A stretch of DNA of 64,000 nt, taken from the NCBI GenBank assembly GCA_017458225.1, contig JAFTFX010000001.1, forward strand, positions 1 to 64,000, in the 5' to 3' direction. Positions 49,607 to 58,096 of the stretch are shown here, one piece after another. The notes below the pieces were generated by a model that worked only from the letters and a program-made list of their open reading frames with translations, made no database searches and was not told the origin of the DNA. The translations under genes and the position numbers were made by a program. The DNA comes from Prevotella sp. Lineage in GTDB: Bacteria; Bacteroidota; Bacteroidia; Bacteroidales; Bacteroidaceae. How positions within the stretch are numbered: the stretch's first letter is position 1; each line of letters starts with the position of its first letter.

Positions 49607-52342
49607 ATGAAAAAGAAACTACTCAATTCTATGAGAGTGCTCCTCGTCGCAGCAGGGCTGTGCGTGGGGGCAAGTGAATCATGGGCAGACTGGACTACGG
49701 TCTATTCCAATGACTACACAAATGCGAGTACCTATGATGCTGGTTGGACCAATGGCAATTCTGGACGAATATCATGGGGACAATGGTCAAGACCTGACCT
49801 AGCGGAGTCTGTTACAGATAAAACAGCTATGCGCGTATATATGAATAGTTCAAGCAACGGATCTTCTGCCACTTTCAATGGTTTGTCATCGGTTTCTGCC
49901 TATACCTCATCAGAACAGTATAAGATAGAATTTGATTTTGGACTTACAAGAGGAACAAACCAAAACCCCTCATTTGTGATATACGCCAGTGATAATAGCA
50001 CCGTTCTTGTCACTTTCCAGGCTACCACTTCTGCAGGAAAGAGAACATTCACTACAAAGGCAGGTAATGAAGGTACTTTCTACAGTGCGTCAGAAGTATA
50101 CAATTCTTTTAACTTAACAGATAACTCTCCTGCTGTTTTCAACCATGTCGTTATTGAGGCTGATGGAACAAATGGAACAAAAATCACGGTGAGTAGTGAT
50201 GGTGGTGGTACCGAAGCCAATGTCGTTGCCGAACATACTGTAGCTATTGATGCCAGTATGCTATATGTGGGAAAGATGGTCTACAATACGGGAAGATATA
50301 ACTCTAACTTCGCTATCGATAATCTGACCGTTAGCATCTACTCTGACACGGAGATTGTTCCTAACCCATCGGCAGCCATAACGGGTGTAGATGGATCTGA
50401 TCGCACTGTGACAATGACGCTTGGCACTGGTTCGTCGGAAGGTTCAGTTGTCAAATACTATACAGACGCGGATAACAAATCTGATCTTACGACCTATAGT
50501 GCACCGTTTACGGTTTCTTCTTCTTCAACCATATATTATTATACAGAATCTACTTCTGGTGCTACATCGGAAGTGCAAAGCATTGACGTAACCTGCGAGG
50601 CTCTTACACTCCATGCTCCAACGTTTAGTCGAAATGGCAATACCGTGACTATCACTTCAGACCAATCAGATTTGGATGCTTCGCCGATAGCTACCATATA
50701 TTATAAATACAACAGTGATAATTTTGCAGTTTACAACGATGCTCTAACCGTTACAGCCGATGCTACAATTACTGCATATACCGCTTACGACGGCTACACG
50801 CAGTCCTCTAATGTTACACGCGCCGTTGCTCTTCTTCCTACAGCAGGAGTTACCCAAATAGAGAACTCGCCATATACAACAGATTATTCTTCAAGTGCAT
50901 TTAGTGACGAAACAACAACCACAGATAAAGCTACATACGCAGCTTTAAATCTCACCAAGAACGAGACCACGACTCAATGGGGTACTAATGTTTATCTTCA
51001 GACCACTGGTTGGGGTATCAGAAATAATGGCGGATGGTACACCAATTCTGCATCTTCGGTATGGATTCTGATGAAGAGTATGAAAGCTGGCGATATCATC
51101 ATTGCACAACTTTCAAAGGCTGCCAGTGGAACTGTGAATGCGACTTATTCCGAAAAGTATTCTCGTGATGGTTACCATGCATATATAGTTGATGCTGATG
51201 GTGACGTTGAACTTGGATTTACACGCGTAAGCAGTAAGGACAACAATTACTTCAGTGGTATATATGCCTACACACACAATGTAACAGGTACACAGGTTGG
51301 TGCTTTTGACAATACTACCGAGTACATGGCTGCTACCAGTGAGAAGGTAACACTGAAACCTGGCGAGAGCTATCACTACAACTTCAAGAATTACAATTCA
51401 GGAGGCAATGGTAACTGGAACAATTTCTTGCTGGCTGCCTACGACGGCAGCGACAATGTAAAAGCTGTTGTTCGTGCCGACAACTTCGAGGTGATAGACT
51501 GGAAAAACACGGGTTGCACTAATGACTTCAACTGGACGAACTTTGTCAGCAAGATGAATGGTGCCACCGTTGATATGACCGTTAGCTATTCTGCAAGCAA
51601 TGTGCTCAGCATGGCTGCAACAATCACCACTAATGAGGAAACGCCGTCTACTTGGAGCTATTCCTACACTTCAGACTATACAGGTTCTGGTATTTCGTTG
51701 AGCGGTGATATCAAGATTGCTCTTTCTGTCGACCATGCTTGGTTGGATATTATTTCTGAGGGTAAGGGCAGCATTGCAACAACCATCACCTCTGCTGGTT
51801 GGGCAACTCTCTACACTCCGTATGCCCTTGACTTCTCTTCACTGAGCGAAGACCTGACAGCTTACACCGCCACCTGCTCTGAGAGCACTGTCACGCTGAC
51901 GAAGGTGAACAATGTGCCTGCTAGCACTGGCGTAGTGCTGAAAGGTGCAGCCAACACCTACAACATTCCTGTGATTGCCAGCTCTGAGACCGCCAAGGGT
52001 CATCTGCTTGGCTCGGCTACAGAGGCTACAGCCTACGATGCCTACACGGGCTATACCCTCTACATGCTGAAGATGGTGGGCGAGAATGCTCAGTTCGTGC
52101 CTATGAAGAGCGGCAGTCTGGCTGCCGGCAAGGCATACCTGAAGATTGCAAGCGGCAATTCTTCGCTGGCCCGCAGCCTGAACGTGGTGTTCGCCGACGA
52201 GGCCACTGGCATCCAGACGGTGCAGAGTGAAGGAGTTGCAGTTGATGGCTACTACAACCTCAGCGGCCAGCGCGTGAGCCAGCCCACGAAGGGACTCTAC
52301 ATTGTGAACGGAAAGAAGGTTCTTGTCAATGACAAGCGGTAA
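49607..52342 (+). CDS. cassette B large secreted repeat protein
   Basis: A 911-residue secreted protein, paralogue of the cassette-A protein. The signal peptide (MKKKLLNSMRVLLVAAGLC) and C-terminal tail (YYNLSGQRVSQPTKGLYIV then NGKKVLVN) match, while the body differs. The N-terminal part looks like a concanavalin/LamG-type beta sandwich (YKIEFDFGLTRGTNQNPSFV...FAIDNLTVSIY), followed by chitobiase-like repeats (VVKYYTDADNKSDLTTYSAP, TIYYKYNSDNFAVYNDA). Ser/Thr/Tyr-rich, with no catalytic motif recognised. The 5' UTR after the RNA element is about 110 nt longer than in A and includes an AAAACAAG/CTTGTTTT hairpin. Confidence 0.7.
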   Translation: MKKKLLNSMRVLLVAAGLCVGASESWADWTTVYSNDYTNASTYDAGWTNGNSGRISWGQWSRPDLAESVTDKTAMRVYMNSSSNGSSATFNGLSSVSAYTSSEQYKIEFDFGLTRGTNQNPSFVIYASDNSTVLVTFQATTSAGKRTFTTKAGNEGTFYSASEVYNSFNLTDNSPAVFNHVVIEADGTNGTKITVSSDGGGTEANVVAEHTVAIDASMLYVGKMVYNTGRYNSNFAIDNLTVSIYSDTEIVPNPSAAITGVDGSDRTVTMTLGTGSSEGSVVKYYTDADNKSDLTTYSAPFTVSSSSTIYYYTESTSGATSEVQSIDVTCEALTLHAPTFSRNGNTVTITSDQSDLDASPIATIYYKYNSDNFAVYNDALTVTADATITAYTAYDGYTQSSNVTRAVALLPTAGVTQIENSPYTTDYSSSAFSDETTTTDKATYAALNLTKNETTTQWGTNVYLQTTGWGIRNNGGWYTNSASSVWILMKSMKAGDIIIAQLSKAASGTVNATYSEKYSRDGYHAYIVDADGDVELGFTRVSSKDNNYFSGIYAYTHNVTGTQVGAFDNTTEYMAATSEKVTLKPGESYHYNFKNYNSGGNGNWNNFLLAAYDGSDNVKAVVRADNFEVIDWKNTGCTNDFNWTNFVSKMNGATVDMTVSYSASNVLSMAATITTNEETPSTWSYSYTSDYTGSGISLSGDIKIALSVDHAWLDIISEGKGSIATTITSAGWATLYTPYALDFSSLSEDLTAYTATCSESTVTLTKVNNVPASTGVVLKGAANTYNIPVIASSETAKGHLLGSATEATAYDAYTGYTLYMLKMVGENAQFVPMKSGSLAAGKAYLKIASGNSSLARSLNVVFADEATGIQTVQSEGVAVDGYYNLSGQRVSQPTKGLYIVNGKKVLVNDKR

Positions 52343-52425
52343 ACCGAGCAATCGTGAACTAATTCATGAGTAATTCATGGACATTTATGGTAATTCATGT
52401 TTAACAACAAAAAAGAAACAGAACA

Positions 52426-52605
52426 ATGAAAAAGACATATCAGAATCCTGAAATGAAGATTGTAAAGGTGCAGATGGCACAGATGATTGCCGTATCCAAC
52501 CCCGAAGGCTTCAACGGAGGCCTCGGTGGTGACGGCGATGGTGGCAGTGGCGACGAAGGACTCAGCCGTCGTGGCGGCGGTTCCTTCTGGGACGACGAGG
52601 ACTAA
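52426..52605 (+). CDS. cassette B small peptide ending FWDDED
   Basis: A 59-residue peptide starting MKKTYQNPEMKIVKVQ, with MIAVSNPEG, then a Gly/Asp-rich stretch (GGLGGDGDGGSGDEG) and the end SRRGGGSFWDDED. The cassette-A peptide shares the start and end but not the middle. It lies 83 nt after the large protein. The N-terminal half resembles a leader and the C-terminal half a variable, acidic core, but no processing enzyme is visible nearby. Confidence 0.78.
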   Translation: MKKTYQNPEMKIVKVQMAQMIAVSNPEGFNGGLGGDGDGGSGDEGLSRRGGGSFWDDED

Positions 52606-52609
52606 CCTC

Positions 52610-52776
52610 CACGATATACGAAATGTAGTTTTTAACTCATTTTGAGGCACCTTGCGTGCCCAATTAGTTTGTTAGCGGCTTGGCGGTGTCCGTGAGGATG
52701 GGAACGTCGGCCGGAAATAGAATTAATATAGTTGTAAGGTGGCGGCCCCTCCGTGAGGACAGACCGCCACCGCTGT
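52610..52776 (+). other. cassette B conserved 3' element with strong hairpin
   Basis: About 165 nt matching the minus strand of 27812-27965. It contains GGCAC...GTGCC, TCCGTGAGGA and a GGTGGCGGCC...GACCGCCACC hairpin (52738-52771), the probable cassette terminator. Confidence 0.7.
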
Positions 52777-52841
52777 GTATGGTTGAAACTTCTCGTAATG
52801 TTGTTGGCTATGTGTAAAAAGTTTACTTTTCTGTAAATAAA

Positions 52842-52873
52842 TTTGCATATATGAAAAGAAATGCCTATTTTTG
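52842..52873 (+). promoter_or_regulatory. higBA promoter
   Basis: TTTG (52842-52845) and TATTTTTG (52866-52873) are 20 nt apart; the higB remnant starts at 52895. Confidence 0.65.
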
Positions 52874-52894
52874 CACCGAATCAATAGAGACCGA

Positions 52895-52954
52895 ATGATT
52901 ATAGCTAATAAGGAACTTTTAGACGACTTCGTGCAAAATCATGCACAAGATTAG
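52895..52954 (+). pseudogene. truncated HigB-type toxin remnant
   Basis: A 19-residue frame, MIIANKELLDDFVQNHAQD, matches the N-terminus of HigB-type RelE-superfamily toxins (about 95 residues), then stops 13 nt before the antitoxin start. The rest of the toxin gene is deleted, so the antitoxin is an orphan. Confidence 0.6.
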
Positions 52955-52967
52955 GAGGATAAATAAA

Positions 52968-53360
52968 ATGGAAAAACTGACAACCCGCAAGCAATATGAT
53001 GACGCAAAGGACAGGGTGGAACAGCTCATCACGGAGGCAACCCAAAAGGGAATGTTGGAACCCGACATGGACAATTCTTATACTCAAGAGATTGCATTGC
53101 TGAGCAAGCAGATGGCACTCTATGAGGACGAATACCTAAATATTCTTCCACTACGGCAGAAGTCTCCTCTCATCGCTTGCATCGAAGACTATTTCTATGC
53201 TCACGGCATGAAACGGAAAGAAGGTGCAAAGCTTTTGGGAATCAATGAGTCGCAGTTCAGTCAGATTATGAGTGGGCAGCGTAGCATTTCCATGCCCTTC
53301 GCTAAGCGCCTTCGCTCCAAATTGGGTATTGATGCCAATCTTATTCTTGACTATGCATAG
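52968..53360 (+). CDS. HigA-type antitoxin with helix-turn-helix domain
   Basis: A 130-residue protein with an N-terminal helical region (DAKDRVEQLITEATQKG) and an XRE-like HTH (RKEGAKLLGINESQFSQIMS then GQRSISMPFAKRLRSKLGID). This is the HigA form common in Bacteroidetes, encoded after higB. ATG 52968 follows an AGGAGG-like site (52953-52958). With higB reduced to a fragment, it may persist as a repressor of its own promoter. Confidence 0.75.
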   Translation: MEKLTTRKQYDDAKDRVEQLITEATQKGMLEPDMDNSYTQEIALLSKQMALYEDEYLNILPLRQKSPLIACIEDYFYAHGMKRKEGAKLLGINESQFSQIMSGQRSISMPFAKRLRSKLGIDANLILDYA

Positions 53361-53408
53361 GAATCCTTGTGCTTTTTGCGATTTTTTTGCTCTTTAGAGT
53401 GTTTTTTC

Positions 53409-53439
53409 TTTGCATTTCACTCGATTCTTCGTACCTTTG
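53409..53439 (+). promoter_or_regulatory. ffh promoter
   Basis: TTTG (53409-53412) and TACCTTTG (53432-53439) are 19 nt apart. Confidence 0.7.
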
Positions 53440-53474
53440 CGCCCTGTTAATTGCAATTTGATAATATTATCTAT

Positions 53475-54821
53475 ATGTTTGAAAACCTATCGGAAAGACT
53501 TGAGCGGTCTTTCAAAATACTGAAAGGTGAGGGAAAAATCACCGAAATCAACGTAGCTGAAACTCTGAAAGACGTGCGCCGGGCCCTGCTCGATGCCGAC
53601 GTGAACTATAAGGTGGCCAAGACGTTCACCGACACCGTGAAGCAGAAGGCTATGGGCATGAACGTGCTGACGGCCATCAAACCCAGTCAGCTGATGGTGA
53701 AGATTGTGCACGACGAGCTGACTGAACTGATGGGCGGCAAGGCTACCGAGCTGAAACTGGAAAGCCATCCCGCCATCATCCTGATGTCGGGTCTGCAGGG
53801 CTCTGGTAAGACCACGTTCACAGGTAAGCTGGCCAACCTGCTGAAGACGCGACAGCACAAGAAACCACTGCTGGTGGCCTGCGACGTGTATCGTCCTGCC
53901 GCCATCGAGCAGCTGAAGGTGGTGGGCCAGACCGTCGGCGTGGATGTCTACACCGAGGAGGGCAACAAGAACGTTGTCGAGATTGCTCAGAACGCCATCC
54001 GCAAGGCCAAGCAGGAGAGCTACAACGTGGTGATTGTAGATACCGCCGGTCGTCTGGCCGTCGACGAGCAGATGATGCAGGAGATCAAGAACCTGAAGGA
54101 TGCCATACAGCCCGACGAGACGCTGTTCGTGGTCGACTCGATGACGGGTCAGGATGCTGTGAACACGGCCAAGGAGTTCAACGACCGTTTGGACTTCGAC
54201 GGTGTGGTGCTGACCAAACTGGACGGTGACACCCGTGGTGGTGCTGCCCTCTCGATACGCACCGTGGTGACCAAGCCCATTAAGTTTGTCGGTACGGGCG
54301 AGAAGATGGAAGCCATCGACGTGTTCCACCCGGAGCGTATGGCCGACCGCATCCTCGGCATGGGCGACGTGGTCTCACTCGTTGAGCGCGCCCAGATGCA
54401 GTTCGACGAAGAGGAGGCGAAGAAACTGGAGAAGAAGATCCGCAAGAACAAGTTCGACTTTGACGACTTCATGAACCAGATTCAGCAAATCAAGAAGATG
54501 GGCAACCTGAAAGACCTGGCCGGCATGCTGCCTGGCGTGGGCAAGGCCATCAAGGATGTAGACATCGACGACAATGCCTTCAAGTCGATTGAGGCCATCA
54601 TCCAGTCAATGACTCCGAAGGAGCGTCAGAACCCCGACATCATCAACCAGAGCCGTCGCCTGCGCATTGCCAAGGGCTCGGGCACGAAGATTGAAGACGT
54701 GAACCGCCTGATGAAGCAGTTCGACCAGACGCGCAAGATGATGAAGATGGTGACTGGCATGGACCGCTCGAAGATGGCTGCGGCCATGAAGAATATGAAG
54801 GGCGGCACGCCCAAGTTCTGA
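53475..54821 (+). CDS. ffh: signal recognition particle protein Ffh
   Basis: A 448-residue SRP GTPase that, with SRP RNA, targets nascent membrane proteins. It has the N domain, G domain motifs GLQGSGKTTFTGKLAN, DTAGRLAVDEQMM, TKLDGDTRGGAAL, and a methionine-rich M domain (MTPKERQNPDIINQSRRLRI, GSGTKIEDVNRLMKQF) ending MKNMKGG. ATG 53475 follows the promoter; the frame opens 24 nt earlier without support. Confidence 0.96.
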   Translation: MFENLSERLERSFKILKGEGKITEINVAETLKDVRRALLDADVNYKVAKTFTDTVKQKAMGMNVLTAIKPSQLMVKIVHDELTELMGGKATELKLESHPAIILMSGLQGSGKTTFTGKLANLLKTRQHKKPLLVACDVYRPAAIEQLKVVGQTVGVDVYTEEGNKNVVEIAQNAIRKAKQESYNVVIVDTAGRLAVDEQMMQEIKNLKDAIQPDETLFVVDSMTGQDAVNTAKEFNDRLDFDGVVLTKLDGDTRGGAALSIRTVVTKPIKFVGTGEKMEAIDVFHPERMADRILGMGDVVSLVERAQMQFDEEEAKKLEKKIRKNKFDFDDFMNQIQQIKKMGNLKDLAGMLPGVGKAIKDVDIDDNAFKSIEAIIQSMTPKERQNPDIINQSRRLRIAKGSGTKIEDVNRLMKQFDQTRKMMKMVTGMDRSKMAAAMKNMKGGTPKF

Positions 54822-54845
54822 TTTATCCGAGACAATCCCCAAAGT

Positions 54846-54875
54846 GCCCCATCGTCCCCCTGTCGGCGATGGGGC
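54846..54875 (+). terminator. hairpin after ffh
   Basis: GCCCCATCG (54846-54854) pairs with CGATGGGGC (54867-54875). The following T content is weak (ATTCTGT). Confidence 0.65.
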
Positions 54876-54907
54876 ATTCTGTCTGGAGGGGAGCGATTCT
54901 AAAGAAC

Positions 54908-54981
54908 AGTGACTTATACTGATATAGGTAGACACATTTAATTGTTACTAAATGTGTCTACCTATATCAGTATAAGTCACT
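54908..54981. repeat. perfect 33-bp palindrome with 8-nt loop
   Basis: Arms 54908-54940 and 54949-54981 are exactly complementary over 33 bp around ATTGTTAC. It stands precisely where the ATPase pseudogene loses homology. Its outer 13 nt, AGTGACTTATACT, also occur at 1669-1681 over the stop codon of the SGNH gene. It may be a small mobile palindrome or a rearrangement scar. Confidence 0.85.
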
Positions 54982-55927
54982 CTCATTTCCCGTGGGCAGA
55001 GTCGACTTCCTGCCGGTACGCCCCTGCTCATTCAAGGAGTTTGTGACTGCCATCGGCAAGGAGAGCCAGTTGGTTATGATGGACAGCCCGGAGGTGACCG
55101 TGGCTTTCCACGAGGAGTATATGTCGCTTTTCAACCAGTACTTCTTGGTGGGGGGCATGCCAGAGGCTGTCCAGCACTATGCCGACCGTCGCGACATCCT
55201 GTCCATGAACCACATCTATGCCCGCCTGCTGCGTGCCTATATGGATGATGTGGAGAAATACACGAAGACCAGCAAGATGACGGATACCGTGCGGTTTATC
55301 ATCCAAAACGGTTAGATGCAGGCAGGTGCCACCATCACGCTGGGCAACTTCTGCGGCTCGGCCTGCAAGTCACGCGAGGTGGGTGAGGCTTTCCGCCTGT
55401 TGCAGAAAGCCATGCTATTGGAGCTGGCCTATCCTACAACTTCGGCCATGCTGCCTGCCATACCCGAACACCAAAGGATGCCGAAACTTTTCTGGTTCGA
55501 CACGGGCTTGGTGAACTATGTGGGGAAGGTGCGAAAGGAGGTCATTGGCACCAATGCCATCCTGGACATGTGGAAAGGCCGTATCGCAGAGCAGGTGGTG
55601 GCGCAGGAACTGCTCACACTGAACACAGACATCAACCAGACGCGCACTTTCTGGACCAGGGGCAAAGGCACGCAGGGCGCTGAGGTCGACCTCCTATGGG
55701 TGGTCGATTCAGAACTTATCCCCATCGAGGTGAAAGCTGGTCACAACTCCCATCTGCGCTCCCTCCACTCTTTCATGGACGATTCGCCCGTCAGCGTTTG
55801 GTCTGGCCCCTTCTCTGTCGACGATGTGGTGACGACCAACAAACGGAAGCCTTTCCGGCTGATTAATCTCCCGTTCTATCTGGTGGGGAATCTGGAGCAA
55901 ATTGTCAGAAAGTACCTTTTTGTTTAA
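54982..55927 (+). pseudogene. 5'-truncated DUF4143 ATPase with an internal stop
   Basis: The sequence picks up in mid-gene after the palindrome (VGRVDFLPVRPCSFKEFV, FLVGGMPEAVQHY, YARLLRAYMDDVEKYTKTSK) and continues past a TAG at 55313-55315 to ATITLGNFCG, LFWFDTGLVNYVG, AEVDLLWVVDSELIPIEVKA and the stop at 55927. Walker A and B are missing. A TGG-to-TAG change is a likely cause of the stop. The ATPase subgroup differs from the intact gene at 3426-4613. Confidence 0.8.
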
Positions 55928-55929
55928 TG

Positions 55930-56141
55930 GATTAAACAAAAACAGCCAAATATTTGTAAATTCCTTAAGCAATTTTGCCGAGGACACCCGCAAACGCGAG
56001 ACGGAAGACCTGCAAAAACTGCCCAAGCGCGTGCCCTGCCGCCAACGGCTCATCCTGACCTACGACGAAGAGGATACCATCACCGACCAGCATGGCACCA
56101 TTGACATCATTCCCGTGTGGCGGTGGCTGCTGACGGAATAA
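55930..56141 (+). pseudogene. 3' fragment of another ATPase-type gene
   Basis: A frame ending RKRETEDLQKLPKRVPCRQR then LILTYDEEDTITDQHGTIDI and IPVWRWLL looks like the C-terminus of a second DUF4143-family ATPase, fused by deletion to the end of the previous pseudogene. No intact start is available. The 170 nt after it (56142-56310) hold nothing recognisable. Confidence 0.55.
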
Positions 56142-56310
56142 CATGAAAGACCTGTGACAGGGATGTGCTACTTCGCCAAGAATGTGATGAAGTTCTTCAG
56201 GGAGCTTTGTCATGACTTGATGGAATTATTGAGGTTTTTAACTTTGGTGGCCATTGCGAGTGCTGGACTGAGACCGGCCTGACGGATGGGAGCCAATTAA
56301 TCAGTGAACA

Positions 56311-57486
56311 CTAATTACATTGACCTACAATGGTATAATCATTGTATTCGGGAATCTTCTTTTTCATGTCGTTGAACAATTCTTGCTTATTTCTGGTGAC
56401 GGGTTCTCCCGTCTCATAACGACCTGTACCAATAAGTTCCCTCGCGTAGACAGATGCTTTCACTATATAGGACATCACAAACTCAGAATCCTTTGAGTAG
56501 GTAATTACGTAGTCAGCATGGTAGGGGCTATCACTTTCGTTATAGAAAATTTTTTCTCCTCGTTTGGGCATCTCTTCCTTCTTTGCCTTACAATAGAATC
56601 TTTCGCCTTCAAACACAACTTCGCTTTTACTATTGCTAATCCATTCTCTCTGGTCTTTCTCAAGTGGCATTTTTCCATGGGGCGGTATGGCGATTATCTG
56701 CTGCTTTGCATAGACTTTAGATACGGAGCTGTTACTCACACCACCGACATTAACTCCGTTGGCAAGCGTTCCTACTGCTCCCCCAATGCCTGTTGCTCCA
56801 GCTATGGCCCCCAAATTGATACTGGCACCAGAGCCATTGCCTTTATTGATAGTCGTTTGTGAGTTGTCATAATACACTTTGGAAGAACCATCCTTCATAA
56901 TCCTGAACGTGCTGCCTAAATCTATGTAAACAATCTGATCTGTCTTGTTGTATATCTGGACAAAGAAGTTGACGTATAATCCAAAAGTACGCATTCTGAG
57001 AACATTTTCTTCTGTAGGTTCTTGCCGAAACTCAACTGTCACATCCTCTGTTGACAAGACAGAATTCTCGCCGACTCCCAGAATACACAACCCCTTTTCT
57101 GCCTTTTTGTCCTTGTTTTTGATAGCTGTTCCATGCTCGTAGTCTCGATTATAACGGCTGATAATTTCGACGTTGTCGGCAGCGGGCGTAGCGGTGATGA
57201 CTTTTTGCTTGACTCCTTCTTGAACCGTAGCTTTGGGTGAATTCGCAAACGTCTCTTTCTCTCCGTTCTCGTAGTTGATGGAGAGGATGTCTGATTTCAG
57301 TATGGAGTATGTGGGGCCGTTCTGGTTGGAGAATTTCTTGTACTTCACTTCCGTCACGCCAATCTCGGTGACTTTGCTCAGAATGGTGCTACCGTCGTGC
57401 TTCACGATGACATCTTGTGCAAACGCAGTCGTTGTGCCTGTGAAGAGTGCTAACGATAATAATGCTTTTAATCTCATTTTGCTCAT
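56311..57486 (-). CDS. secreted Bacteroidetes protein of unknown function
   Basis: A 391-residue protein with a signal peptide (MRLKALLSLALFTGTTTAFA from the second Met). Residues about 25-85 form a small beta module (DVIVKHDGSTILSKVTEIGV then YSILKSDILSINYENGEKE) repeatedly seen in Bacteroidetes exported proteins. A central GSGASINLGAIAGATGIGGA glycine-rich hydrophobic segment could be a membrane contact. The C-terminal half is beta-rich. It has its own promoter (57735-57742) and a long structured leader. Function unknown. Confidence 0.65.
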   Translation of the reverse strand: MSKMRLKALLSLALFTGTTTAFAQDVIVKHDGSTILSKVTEIGVTEVKYKKFSNQNGPTYSILKSDILSINYENGEKETFANSPKATVQEGVKQKVITATPAADNVEIISRYNRDYEHGTAIKNKDKKAEKGLCILGVGENSVLSTEDVTVEFRQEPTEENVLRMRTFGLYVNFFVQIYNKTDQIVYIDLGSTFRIMKDGSSKVYYDNSQTTINKGNGSGASINLGAIAGATGIGGAVGTLANGVNVGGVSNSSVSKVYAKQQIIAIPPHGKMPLEKDQREWISNSKSEVVFEGERFYCKAKKEEMPKRGEKIFYNESDSPYHADYVITYSKDSEFVMSYIVKASVYARELIGTGRYETGEPVTRNKQELFNDMKKKIPEYNDYTIVGQCN

Positions 57487-57579
57487 TTATTTTTATTGGT
57501 TTGTACTAAATCCATGTCCTCGCGGCGAGCCAATACTCACTTTTGGGCATAAGGAAAGCAGGCATTCACCATACGCACG

Positions 57580-57690
57580 TCAGGTTTGGAACATACCTTC
57601 AATCAACTATGGGAGTACCTGCACTTGGAGCGCAAGTCTCGTGTTGATTGATATTGCCCATTCACTTTTCCGAGGTTCCAATTCGACGTG
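57580..57690 (-). promoter_or_regulatory. structured 5' leader of the secreted protein gene
   Basis: The strand folds by nested pairings: ACGTC/GACGT at the ends, TTGGAAC with GTTCCAA, TCAATCAAC with GTTGATTGA, ATGGG with CCCAT, and a CTTG-gagcg-CAAG tip. The transcript also starts with a GTGC...GCAC hairpin. No Rfam family is recognised by eye. Confidence 0.55.
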
Positions 57691-57734
57691 CGAATGAGCA
57701 AATAAGATGTGTGTGCCTCATGCGAAGCACTGTG

Positions 57735-57742
57735 CAAAAGTA
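57735..57742 (-). promoter_or_regulatory. -7 box for the secreted protein gene
   Basis: The minus strand reads TACTTTTG, about 250 nt upstream of the ATG. Confidence 0.6.
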
Positions 57743-57793
57743 AGAAAAAGTAACGGAACGGGCAAGAAAAGGGAAAAGATTTTCTTCTTTCTC

Positions 57794-57816
57794 AGATAAT
57801 ATTCGTAATTTTGCAG
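57794..57816 (+). promoter_or_regulatory. promoter repeat, left copy (DUF3791 module)
   Basis: A 23-nt stretch containing TAATTTTG (57806-57813), identical to 58833-58855. It serves as the promoter of the three-gene module. Confidence 0.75.
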
Positions 57817-57865
57817 GCAAATGTAGAAATCAATGTTATTGGGAACAAGACAAAATAGGGCAAGG

Positions 57866-58096
57866 ATGAAGAAGGAAAGTCGAATGATTTTCGCTTCTTC
57901 ATGCGTGGAGTCGGCAGCACGTCAGAGAAATATCTCTACAACGGAGATGTACCTTCGGATGAAGCGTGTGGGACTTATGGATGGCTTTATTTTGAAATGC
58001 TATGAGGGCCTGCATACCCAGAGCCGCCAGCATGTGACAGAGGATGTGCTTGGTGCTCTTGATATCTGGGAGGCTAAAAAGGGAGGTCAGCTATGA
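57866..58096 (+). CDS. DUF3791 protein, first gene of the DUF3990 module
   Basis: A 76-residue helical protein (FASSCVESAARQRNISTTEM, YLRMKRVGLMDGFILKCYEG then LHTQSRQHVTEDV) matching DUF3791, a family usually encoded beside DUF3990. ATG 57866 is preferred; the in-frame ATG 57833 would add 11 residues. Its stop overlaps the next start by 4 nt. Role as antitoxin or chaperone for the DUF3990 protein is inferred. Confidence 0.72.
   Translation: MKKESRMIFASSCVESAARQRNISTTEMYLRMKRVGLMDGFILKCYEGLHTQSRQHVTEDVLGALDIWEAKKGGQL

Noticed and set aside
54908-54981. Terminator of ffh
   Set aside because: Arms are far longer than usual and there is no T run; a separate ordinary hairpin directly follows ffh at 54846-54875.
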